Assembly (NCBI RefSeq): GCF_007004665.1
Contig: NZ_ML660053.1
Span: 372,001 to 436,000, forward strand
Origin: Denitrobaculum tricleocarpae
GTDB taxonomy: Bacteria; Pseudomonadota; Alphaproteobacteria; Kiloniellales; Kiloniellaceae
DNA: 64,000 nucleotides
Reading direction: 5' to 3'
Position numbers and translations under genes: made by a program. Within the stretch, counting starts at the first letter, position 1. Each line of letters opens with the position of its first letter. Below are positions 33,498-41,450 of the stretch, one piece after another. The notes below the pieces were generated by a model. It was not told where the DNA came from. It ran no database searches and was given only the letters and a program-made list of their open reading frames with translations.

Positions 33498-33806
33498 CTT
33501 TTCGATTTCCCCCTGCATTGACACGCGAGAAAGCCTGTGCACACTTTGTGCGATGCGATAGGGTGGTATGTGCCGGCGGGGTTGTCTAGCGTAAGTTGGA
33601 TATATTTTTTAAGGACTTAGCGCTATTCCGGCGTTCATCGAAGTCTCGGATTGTTTGCCGGGTTTTATTGGGTTTTAGGTCTGTTTTCGAACAACTGGTG
33701 CGGTATTTTCGCGCTTTGTGCAGGCTCGACCCGGCGTCTCGTTGTGCTGTGCGCAACACAAGCGCTTGCATGCGGTGACCCGCATCGGCAACGACGCGTT
33801 TTCATC
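33498..33806. promoter_or_regulatory. Upstream region of the RND operon
   Basis: Contains the RND promoter (leftward) and the 3' flank of the creatinase gene, which reads in the same direction. No clear operator or terminator is visible. Confidence 0.4.
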
Positions 33807-35009
33807 TCATGCAGGAACGATGTTGTGTTCCGGGCCGAAGGGAAACTCGGTGATGTTCTCAGCACCGGTCTCGTGGATCACCAGGATGTCGTGCTCGCGG
33901 TATCCACCGGCGCCTGCCATGCCTTCGGGCAACATAATCATCGGTTCCATGGATACCACCATATTGGGTTCCAGAACTGTCTCGATGTCTTCGCGGAGTT
34001 CAAGCCCTGCTTCTCTGCCGTAGTAATGGCTGAGGGTGCCGAAGGAGTGGCCATAGCCGAACGTCCTGCGATCCAGGAGATCGTGTTCCTTGTAAATTTC
34101 GTTCAGTTCCAGGGCGATGTCGCAGCAACGGGCGCCCGGCCGGATCAGTTCCAGGCCGCGCCGGTGAACCTTGCAGTTAACCTCCCAGAGTTCCAGGTGC
34201 CGGTCGCTGGCATGATCGAGAAAGAGCGTGCGCTCAAGCGCTGTGTAATAGCCCGCGATCATCGGGAAACAGTTTAGGCTGAGAATATCGCCTTTCTGAA
34301 TGTGGCGGGAGGTGACCGGGTTGTGGGCTCCGTCGGTATTCAGACCCGATTGGAACCAAGTCCAGCTGTCCATCAATTCGCCATGGGGAAATCGCTTTGC
34401 GATTTCGCGGACCATGGCCCGGGTCGCATGGAGCGCCACCTCGTACTCCGGAACATTCTCGCCAATGGCTTCGACGCAGTGGGCGCCGCCGATGTCGCCG
34501 ATCTGGGCGCCATGACGGATCAAGTCGATTTCCTCGTCGGATTTGATCATGCGCATCCGCATGGTAGACGCGCCGATGTCGGAGAATTCGGCTTCAGGCA
34601 GGGCATCGATGAGCTTTTGATGATTCTGCAGTGTCAGGTGATCGAACTCGACGCCGATACGCTTGCGATTTGCTATTTCACTTCTAACGGCTCTGAAGAA
34701 ATTGTCTTTTTGCCAATCCGTGTAGACAAGGTTTTCCCCATTGCTGCGCCGATACGGCTGTCCGCCATCGATGTTCGCTGAAATCGTGACAGCTTTTTCC
34801 TGTGTCACAACGAGGCCGTAGTTCCGACCAAACGCGCAATAGAGGAAATCGCTGAAATAGTTGATGTTGTGGATCGATGAAAAAAGAACAGCTTCCAGGT
34901 TTTCGCTCGCCATGTGATCGCGCAGCAGTTTTAACCGCCGGGCCGCCTCGCTTGAGGTGAAGGTCGGAGTTACCTTTTTGCCGTTTGGTATCGTGAGAAA
35001 CTGTTCCAT
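33807..35009 (-). CDS. Creatinase (creatine amidinohydrolase)
   Basis: Hydrolyses creatine to sarcosine and urea. 400 residues from the ATG at 35009 (AGAGG 6 nt upstream), against 403 in Pseudomonas putida creatinase, which it matches over its whole length: FSSIHNINYFSDFLYCAFGR, TDGAHNPVTSRHIQKGDILS, LNCFPMIAGYYTALERTLF and GYGHSFGTLSHYYGREAGLE. The catalytic histidine (His232 in P. putida) is H229 and the guanidinium-binding glutamates are E259 and the Glu in VSMEPMI. The pita-bread fold is shared with M24 peptidases, but the metal ligands of those are replaced, as in true creatinases. No sarcosine oxidase or urease gene is nearby. It is divergent from the LysR gene. Confidence 0.93.
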   Translation of the reverse strand: MEQFLTIPNGKKVTPTFTSSEAARRLKLLRDHMASENLEAVLFSSIHNINYFSDFLYCAFGRNYGLVVTQEKAVTISANIDGGQPYRRSNGENLVYTDWQKDNFFRAVRSEIANRKRIGVEFDHLTLQNHQKLIDALPEAEFSDIGASTMRMRMIKSDEEIDLIRHGAQIGDIGGAHCVEAIGENVPEYEVALHATRAMVREIAKRFPHGELMDSWTWFQSGLNTDGAHNPVTSRHIQKGDILSLNCFPMIAGYYTALERTLFLDHASDRHLELWEVNCKVHRRGLELIRPGARCCDIALELNEIYKEHDLLDRRTFGYGHSFGTLSHYYGREAGLELREDIETVLEPNMVVSMEPMIMLPEGMAGAGGYREHDILVIHETGAENITEFPFGPEHNIVPA

Positions 35010-35327
35010 TCCTGCCTCTTGCATGACGGAGCTTTGGTCAACCAGTAATAGATGACTGCTCGCCGCGGCTTTTAGGGGTCCACATCTGCCGGTCTATTCG
35101 CTATAATTCACAGTCTCTTAGTGGTATTCGAGCCTGGAACGCGCTGTAGCGCTGGCGTTGAGGGCTTTTGACCAGCTCTGAATTCCCGGATGTCACGGTT
35201 ACATCAGGTCGATATCATGACGGCTTTGATTTGAAAAATTAATGTTTTTTATTATTGGATTTATGAACGCAATCATATAAATCTACTATTAGATAAGATT
35301 AGTTCTAACGTAAGTGGTTGGAGCGTT
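35010..35327. promoter_or_regulatory. Creatinase-LysR divergent promoter region
   Basis: AT-rich region with no gene. A LysR-box-like dyad TTAGA-N10-TCTAA lies at 35289-35308, 19 bp before the LysR start. By position it could serve autoregulation; its link to creatinase control is inferred. Confidence 0.5.
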
Positions 35328-36230
35328 TTGCGTAAACATCTGCCCATCGAAAGTCTGCGAACCTTTGTGTCGGTCATTGAAACCGGCAGTTTTACACGCG
35401 CGGGCAGGGTCGTTGGGCGGTCGCAGTCGGCTGTGTCTCTTCAAATTCAACGTTTGGAATCCCTTTGCGGCGCATCGCTCTTGATGCGGGACAGCCGGGC
35501 GCCTGTGCTCACGCGCCAGGGTGAAATCCTGCTCGAAACGGCCCGCGAAATTCTTGCACTTAACGACACTTGTTTTGAGGTTATCCGCGACCCCTTTCTC
35601 AGCGGATCCGTTCGCGTGGGGATACCCAACGACTTTGCCACCTCAATTCTGCCGCAGGTCCTGGGCAGGTTTGCGCAGGCCCACCCAAAGGTGACGCTCG
35701 AAGTCACTTGTGATCTCAGCGCGACGCTCGGCAATCACTTCGAATCCTCAGACCTCGATGTCATGATCGGTATCCGGACCGAACGCACGACGGCGCAACC
35801 GGTCAAAACCTGGTCGGAGCCGGTGGTCTGGGTTGCCGGCATGAATCAGAACAGCGAAAACCGCTCACCCCTGCCGCTTGTGGTCTATCCGGAGGGGTGC
35901 CGCTATCGGGCCGCGATGTTGCGCGCGCTGGACGCGGCGCAGATCTCCTCGCGCATCGCTTTTTCCAGCTCCAGCCTCTCGGGCTTGCAGATGGCGGTCA
36001 AAAGCGGTCTGGGTGTTATGGCGCTGTCGCGCAGTACAGTGCCTGAGGGATTGCATCCGCTGCCGCAGAATACCCAGCTGCCGGATCTGGGCGTGGTCAA
36101 TGTCGACCTCTTTGCGCGCATCGATCCACCAAATGCGCCGGCCGAGCAGTTGGCGCGTTTCATTAAGCAGGCACTTGATGAACTCGCTGCTGATAGCGGT
36201 GGTCAACAGCCAGGAAAAATGACCGCGTAG
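35328..36230 (+). CDS. LysR-family regulator, divergent from creatinase
   Basis: 300 residues from a TTG start with GGAG 4 nt upstream. The N-terminal winged helix (PIESLRTFVSVIETGSFTRA, then GRSQSAVSLQIQRLESLCG, about residues 5-50) is typical, followed by a two-lobed ligand-binding domain (SVRVGIPNDFATSILPQVLG). Divergent pairing with creatinase suggests that it senses creatine, sarcosine or a related guanidino compound and controls that gene. No other target is obvious in the window. The 14 C-terminal residues (DSGGQQPGKMTA) are polar and variable in the family. Confidence 0.88.
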   Translation: MRKHLPIESLRTFVSVIETGSFTRAGRVVGRSQSAVSLQIQRLESLCGASLLMRDSRAPVLTRQGEILLETAREILALNDTCFEVIRDPFLSGSVRVGIPNDFATSILPQVLGRFAQAHPKVTLEVTCDLSATLGNHFESSDLDVMIGIRTERTTAQPVKTWSEPVVWVAGMNQNSENRSPLPLVVYPEGCRYRAAMLRALDAAQISSRIAFSSSSLSGLQMAVKSGLGVMALSRSTVPEGLHPLPQNTQLPDLGVVNVDLFARIDPPNAPAEQLARFIKQALDELAADSGGQQPGKMTA

Positions 36231-36256
36231 GTCCGATTCCTGTTCCGAAACGCGGT

Positions 36257-37195
36257 TCAGTTATGCATCCAAACCGGTTTGCGCACAGTGATCTGTGCCT
36301 CGCCGGCCCGTAACTCGGCAAAGCCGGAGTCCTGCAGCGCGTCCAGGCGCACCGTCGCGAGTCCTTTCTGCGCGACCGCGGATCTCATGATCCCGACTTC
36401 CTTGTTTCCCGAAAGTAAGGGTGTTCCCGGTTCAGGTGTGGGGCCGGAAATCTCTGCGGGCAGGAGCCGTTTTTTGACCAAGCCACGGTATTTGGTCCGT
36501 GCTGTAAGCTCCTGGCCCATGTAGCAGCCCTTGTCCCAATCAACGCCGTGCAGCTCGTCAAACCCGTTTTCAAGGAGAGTCGACTTCTCGACCTCCAGAT
36601 CCCGGCTGCCGTCCGGCACGCCAAGTTCGCTGCGCAGGCAGTCGTATTCGTCACGTGAAGCGGTCTCGAATCCGGCATCCCTCAGAATCGCCTCGGCGTT
36701 CCCGGATGGCAGAATGGCCCGGGCACCCAGTTCCGTCATGCGCGGATCGACAAAGACCCGGCCCGCGCCAAGATTTGCACTGCTGCCGGGTGTCGGCTCG
36801 AGATCCAGGCTGGACAAGGCTTCCTCGCCGAAGAGAGCCGCAATGCAGTAGTCACTCTGCGCATCCTCGACCTGGACCTGAGACCGCAGCTTATAGAGCT
36901 TCAGCCGGCGTTGAAGATCCGCTCGGCGACCGGCCTCGCAATCGATCAGCAGCGCACGTTCACCGCCCGCCTCGGCGCCTTCGCTATTGCCGGGGTGTTC
37001 TTCGGTTACGAAAAACTCATGCAGAAATTTTCCCTGCGGCGTCAGGAAGGCTGCCCAGACGGACCGGCTCGACGAGACAGCTTCGACATCGTTCGAGACG
37101 AGACCCTGCAAAAAGGCGACCCGATCGGGGCCGGAAACCCGCAGGACTCCGCGGTGGGACAGAATGACACCTCTCGGTTTGGTTTGATCTGGCAT
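36257..37195 (-). CDS. ygfZ: YgfZ/GcvT-like folate-binding protein
   Basis: 312 residues of the YgfZ (COG0354, CAF17-like) family. The signature K-G-C-[FY]-x-G-Q-E is present as KGCYMGQELTARTKYRG; its cysteine is needed for function in E. coli YgfZ. The N-terminal domain (HRGVLRVSGPDRVAFLQGLV) resembles the folate domain of the glycine-cleavage T protein. It helps the assembly or repair of certain Fe-S proteins, using tetrahydrofolate. The convergent LysR gene ends 26 bp away. It reads outward from a region of 217 bp shared with the divergent glycosyltransferase gene. Confidence 0.92.
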   Translation of the reverse strand: MPDQTKPRGVILSHRGVLRVSGPDRVAFLQGLVSNDVEAVSSSRSVWAAFLTPQGKFLHEFFVTEEHPGNSEGAEAGGERALLIDCEAGRRADLQRRLKLYKLRSQVQVEDAQSDYCIAALFGEEALSSLDLEPTPGSSANLGAGRVFVDPRMTELGARAILPSGNAEAILRDAGFETASRDEYDCLRSELGVPDGSRDLEVEKSTLLENGFDELHGVDWDKGCYMGQELTARTKYRGLVKKRLLPAEISGPTPEPGTPLLSGNKEVGIMRSAVAQKGLATVRLDALQDSGFAELRAGEAQITVRKPVWMHN

Positions 37196-37412
37196 TTTTG
37201 TCTCTCATTTCGCCCGCGTTAGAGGACTCTCGTTCCTGTATCAGTCTCCAGATTTGGCATTGCGGCAAGATTTGCGCAAGGTCTGCTTGGCAAGAGGCTG
37301 GCTCGCTCGTATAACCGCCCCGGAGGCTGATCAAGGCTATGTGCTTTCTTTCTGTTTCACCACAGGGTTGCATTGAAAGCATTGTGCCTGCCGAGGGAGG
37401 CAATGGGCTCTG

Positions 37413-38465
37413 ATGCGCATTTTAAATATCATGTCCGGTGGTAAGGCCGGCGGTGCGGAGACCTTCTTTGTGTCGCTGGTCCTGGCGTTGAAAAGCGCCG
37501 GGCACGAGAGCCGTGCCGTGATTCGCAGTCACCCGGAGCGTGCGGCGCTGATCAGAGCCGGTGGGGTCGAACCGCTTGAGCTGCCCTTCAGGAAGTGGCT
37601 TGATTTCACAACCAAGGCCGCTTTGGAGCGGGAGATTGCCGCGTTCAAGCCGGATGTGGTCATGACCTGGATGAGCCGCGCCAGTGCGATCTGTCCGACG
37701 GGCGACTTTCTTCGTTTGGCCCGTCTGGGCGGCTACTATCCGATCAAAAACTTTCAAAACTGCGAGCACTTGATCTGCAACACCACGGAGTTGGTCGATC
37801 ACGTAGTGAAAAGCGGATGGCCTCGCGCCAGGGCTTCTTATCTGCCCAACTTCGCCCGGATTGAGACTGCACCCACGATGGCCCGCGCAACTTTCGATAC
37901 CCCCGACGACGCACCGCTTTTACTTGCGCTCGGGCGATTGCATCCCGCGAAGGCTCTGGATGTTCTGATCCGTGCTCTAGCAATCGAAACGCGTCCTTAT
38001 CTCTGGATCGGCGGCGAGGGGGTCCTGAAGACCGAACTGGAAGGTCTCGCCCGCGAGCTGGGTGTTGCTGACCGGGTTCGCTTCCTGGGCTGGCGCAATG
38101 ACAAGGCCGCGTTGTTTGGTGCCGCGGATATCTGCGCCTTTCCCTCGCGCGTCGAGCCTTTCGGCAACGTCGTTCTCGATGCCTGGGGCTATGGGAAGCC
38201 TCTGGTCGCCGCGGCATCGACGGGGCCGGCAGACCTGGTCCGGGACAATGAAGACGGATTGCTGGTGCCGATCGACGACGCGCCGGCTCTGGCCGCAGGA
38301 ATTGGGCGGGTGATCGACGAGGAGGGGCTGGCTGATCGGCTGGTTGCGGCGGGCCGAAAACGATTCGACGCGGACTTTACCGAGCAAGCCTGCGTCCAGC
38401 GCTACGTCGCATTGTTCGAGGAATTGCTTAGGGAAAGGCAGGCCGGGCACCGGCGTGCAGGATGA
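37413..38465 (+). CDS. Family 4 glycosyltransferase
   Basis: 350 residues, GT-B fold. The N-terminal domain begins MRILNIMSGGKAGGAETFF, with the glycine-rich sequence typical of WaaG/PimA-like enzymes. The C-terminal domain carries the nucleotide-sugar EX7E-type motif, visible as FPSRVEPFGNVVLDAWGYGK. Such enzymes add a hexose to lipid A core, capsule or another surface glycan. No other polysaccharide genes surround it, so acceptor and donor remain open. It lies 46 bp upstream of the dihydroorotase gene, perhaps in one transcript. Confidence 0.88.
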   Translation: MRILNIMSGGKAGGAETFFVSLVLALKSAGHESRAVIRSHPERAALIRAGGVEPLELPFRKWLDFTTKAALEREIAAFKPDVVMTWMSRASAICPTGDFLRLARLGGYYPIKNFQNCEHLICNTTELVDHVVKSGWPRARASYLPNFARIETAPTMARATFDTPDDAPLLLALGRLHPAKALDVLIRALAIETRPYLWIGGEGVLKTELEGLARELGVADRVRFLGWRNDKAALFGAADICAFPSRVEPFGNVVLDAWGYGKPLVAAASTGPADLVRDNEDGLLVPIDDAPALAAGIGRVIDEEGLADRLVAAGRKRFDADFTEQACVQRYVALFEELLRERQAGHRRAG

Positions 38466-38511
38466 AGCGCCGGCGAACCGGCAAAAGAGTAAACAAGAAG
38501 ATCAGTAGACC

Positions 38512-39858
38512 ATGACTGAACTCTATGACCTGGTCATCAAGGGCGGCTGTGTCGCGACACCATCCGGTCTTGTTGAAACCGACGTCGCCGTTTCGAATGG
38601 GCGGATCGCCGCGTTGGGTGATCTGGATGCCGCTGCCGGAAAGGAGGGCTTCGATGCCACTGGTCTTCATGTCCTGCCGGGCGTGATTGACAGTCAGGTT
38701 CACTTCCGTGAGCCCGGCCTGGAGCACAAGGAGGACCTGGCCTGTGGGACGGCGGCGGCCGCGCTTGGTGGCGTTGTTGCGATCTTCGAGATGCCCAACA
38801 CCATGCCCTTGACCCTGACCGCATCCGATCTCGACGACAAGTTCGCCCGGGCCGAGGGGCGGACCTGGACCGATCACGCTTTCTTCATTGGTGCGGCGGA
38901 AGAAAACGCGGACCGGCTTGAAGAATTGGAGCGTCATCCGGGTTGCAGTGGTGTGAAGATCTTCATGGGGTCTTCGACCGGCAGCCTGCTGGTCGAAGAC
39001 GATGAGACGCTCCTGCGGGTGCTCAAGCAGGGTACCCGCAGGGTCGCGATCCATGCCGAGGACGAGCCGCGTTTGCGCGAGCGTTTGTCGCTGGTCCGTG
39101 GCGGCGCGCCGGTCTCGGATCACCCGGTCTGGCGGGATGAGGAAGTCGCGATCAAGGCCACGACCCGCATCATGCGCCTTGCCCGGCAAGCTGGCCGGCG
39201 TATTCATGTTCTGCATATCACCACTGCTGACGAGATGCCGCTGCTTGCCGCCAACAAGGATCTCGTGACCGTCGAAGTGACGCCCCAGCATCTCACGCTC
39301 GCCGCGCCCGATTGCTACGATCGCCTCGGGTCTTATGCCCAGATGAACCCGCCGATCCGTGACGAGCGGCACCGCGAAGGGCTCTGGGAGGGTATCCGTC
39401 AAGGTATCGTGGATGTCATCGGTTCCGACCATGCGCCGCATACCAAGCAAGAAAAGGCACGAGACTATCCGCAGTCACCTTCGGGCATGCCGGGCGTTCA
39501 GACCTTGTTGCCGCTGATGCTCGATCATGTGAATGCAGGCCGCCTGTCGCTCGAACGGCTGGTTGATCTGACCTCCGCCGGACCTGCGCGGATCTACAAC
39601 ATCGCCGGAAAGGGCCGCATTGCGGTCGGATACGATGCGGACTTCTCGATCGTCGATCTGAAGGCGCGGACCGAAATTACATCTGACTGGCTGGCATACA
39701 AGTGCGGTTGGTCGCCGTTCGAAGGCATGACCGTCACCGGCTGGCCCATCGCCACCGTGATCCGTGGCCGGACCGTGATGCGGGACGGCGAATTGATTGG
39801 CGATCCTCTCGGGCGGCCGGTCCGGTTTCAGGATACCCTGCCGCCGGTCAGTGGATGA
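38512..39858 (+). CDS. pyrC: Dihydroorotase-family amidohydrolase
   Basis: 448 residues, class I dihydroorotase type, which closes carbamoyl-aspartate to dihydroorotate in pyrimidine synthesis. Seen: the first metal motif as VIDSQVHFREPG (D60, Q62, H64) where most have DxHxH, the substrate segment PNTMPL, the probable carboxylated lysine in GVKIFMGSSTG (about residue 149), histidines in AIHAEDE and VLHITTADE, and the catalytic aspartate in IGSDHAPH. The Gln in place of the first histidine occurs, as far as I recall, in many alphaproteobacterial members. It could instead be a dihydropyrimidinase- or allantoinase-like enzyme. No other pyr genes are in the window. Confidence 0.82.
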   Translation: MTELYDLVIKGGCVATPSGLVETDVAVSNGRIAALGDLDAAAGKEGFDATGLHVLPGVIDSQVHFREPGLEHKEDLACGTAAAALGGVVAIFEMPNTMPLTLTASDLDDKFARAEGRTWTDHAFFIGAAEENADRLEELERHPGCSGVKIFMGSSTGSLLVEDDETLLRVLKQGTRRVAIHAEDEPRLRERLSLVRGGAPVSDHPVWRDEEVAIKATTRIMRLARQAGRRIHVLHITTADEMPLLAANKDLVTVEVTPQHLTLAAPDCYDRLGSYAQMNPPIRDERHREGLWEGIRQGIVDVIGSDHAPHTKQEKARDYPQSPSGMPGVQTLLPLMLDHVNAGRLSLERLVDLTSAGPARIYNIAGKGRIAVGYDADFSIVDLKARTEITSDWLAYKCGWSPFEGMTVTGWPIATVIRGRTVMRDGELIGDPLGRPVRFQDTLPPVSG

Positions 39859-39890
39859 GAGCACTTGCATTTTTTGCCCGTTTCTCTTGA

Positions 39891-40037
39891 TGGCGCTGCC
39901 TTCCGCGGCGGGACTTCTGGCTGCTGACACACAGCGATTTGCGCTACAGCGCGCGGATACGCGCTTTTCTGGATCATTTGGTAGAAGAGTTCCGGCCTTT
40001 CCGGGATCTTATCGAGGGCCGGCTAGAAAAGAAATGA
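39891..40037 (+). pseudogene. Remnant of a LysR-type regulator (C-terminal end only)
   Basis: A frame without a start codon, open between the stop codons at 39888-39890 and 40035-40037. It reads PRRDFWLLTHSDLRYSAR followed by IRAFLDHLVEEFRPFRDLIE and a short basic end. This is the usual C-terminus of LysR regulators of the type WLLTHPDLRRTARVRAF. The 5' four-fifths of the gene is missing, and it abuts the dihydroorotase gene's end, so it is a decayed fragment. No Shine-Dalgarno or start is present. Confidence 0.7.
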
Positions 40038-40238
40038 ATCGGCCAGGCCACTGGCGGCCCCGCCATCTTTGTTGTGGCGAGATGCCCGGGCATTGCAGTT
40101 TGTGTCGTTGGAACCCACTCTCTAATGACGCCTTTTGCAGAAAGTCACTGCGGTCTCTGGTCAGGGAACCTAACGTCTGTTAGGTTTTGGCCAAATTGAA
40201 CTCAGCGCAAGTCTTGCCGCTTGGAGATGGAGGAAAGT

Positions 40239-41405
40239 ATGACAGCCTGTATCGTCGGTTGGAGCCACACCGCCTTTGGAAAACACGAGGAGGACGATGT
40301 CGAATCCCTGATCGCGCAGGTGGCGGTTCAGGCGCTTGAGGACGCCGGGCTTGGTCCCGATGACGTCGACGAGATCCTGGTTGGTCATTTCAACGAAGGC
40401 TTTTCGCAGCAGGCGTTCCCATCGTCGCTCGTTTTGCAGACTGACGAGCGTTTCCGCTTCAAGCCGGCCACCCGGATCGAGAATGCCTGCGCGACCGGCT
40501 CGGCAGCGATCCATCAGGGCATTAAATCGATCGATGCGAAACATGCCCGGGTCGTCCTGGTTGTGGGCGTTGAGAAGATGACTGCGCTTGCCGGGCGTGA
40601 AATCGGCAACACGCTGCTGAAGGCTTCCTATCTGAAGGAAGACGGCGAGATCGAAGGGGGCTTTGCAGGCGTCTTCGGCTTGATTGCCCAGAAGTATTTT
40701 CAAAAGTATGGCGACCAGTCCGATGCGCTGGCGGGCATTGCCGCAAAGAATCACAAGAATGGCGCCGTGAATCCCTGGGCGCAGATGCGCAAGGATCTCG
40801 GATACGATTTCTGCCGCAACGTCTCGGAGAAAAATCCGATCGTTGCAGGGCCTCTCAAGCGCACCGACTGTTCGCTGGTCTCCGATGGCGCGGCGGCGTT
40901 GGTTCTGACCGACGTCGAGACGGCACTCACGATGAAAAAGGCAGTGGTGTTCCGGTCTGCGGTGCAGGTCAACGACTTTCTGCCGTTGAGCAAGCGTGAC
41001 ATTACCCTGTTCGAGGGCTGTAAGACCGCCTGGCAGAAATCCTTCGACAAGGCCAAGGTCTCTCTGGACGATCTCTCACTGGTCGAGACCCACGACTGTT
41101 TCACCATCGCCGAGTTGATCGAATATGAGGCCATGGGCCTGACAACTGAAGGGCAGGGTGCCAGGGCGATTGCCGAGGGCTGGGTGCACAAGGACGGCAA
41201 GCTGCCGGTCAATGCGTCGGGCGGTCTGAAGAGCAAGGGCCATCCCATCGGTGCCACCGGTGTTTCGATGCATGTGCTCTCGGCCATGCAACTGACCAAC
41301 AGCGCTGGCGATATCCAGGTCAAGGATGCTCAGATGGCCGGAATTTTCAACATGGGTGGCGCAGCGGTTGCCAACTACGTCTCGATCCTAGAACCTCTCC
41401 GTTAA
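40239..41405 (+). CDS. SCP-x type thiolase / acetyl-CoA acetyltransferase
   Basis: 388 residues from the ATG at 40239 with GGAGG 5 nt upstream. It is a thiolase-fold enzyme of the SCP-x/acetyl-CoA acetyltransferase group. The nucleophile is C84 in RIENACATGSAAI, the second site is VETHDCFTIAELIEYEAMG, and the C-terminal histidine is in SGGLKSKGHPIGATG. It should cleave or condense a beta-ketoacyl-CoA; substrate not known. The usual DUF35/OB-fold partner protein of many SCP-x thiolases is absent. It heads a four-gene run with an acyl-CoA synthetase and two PPC proteins. Confidence 0.88.
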   Translation: MTACIVGWSHTAFGKHEEDDVESLIAQVAVQALEDAGLGPDDVDEILVGHFNEGFSQQAFPSSLVLQTDERFRFKPATRIENACATGSAAIHQGIKSIDAKHARVVLVVGVEKMTALAGREIGNTLLKASYLKEDGEIEGGFAGVFGLIAQKYFQKYGDQSDALAGIAAKNHKNGAVNPWAQMRKDLGYDFCRNVSEKNPIVAGPLKRTDCSLVSDGAAALVLTDVETALTMKKAVVFRSAVQVNDFLPLSKRDITLFEGCKTAWQKSFDKAKVSLDDLSLVETHDCFTIAELIEYEAMGLTTEGQGARAIAEGWVHKDGKLPVNASGGLKSKGHPIGATGVSMHVLSAMQLTNSAGDIQVKDAQMAGIFNMGGAAVANYVSILEPLR

Positions 41406-41450
41406 CAGAAGCGCCGCAAGAAGCGGCGCAGCGGTGATGCAGGGGGAGAC

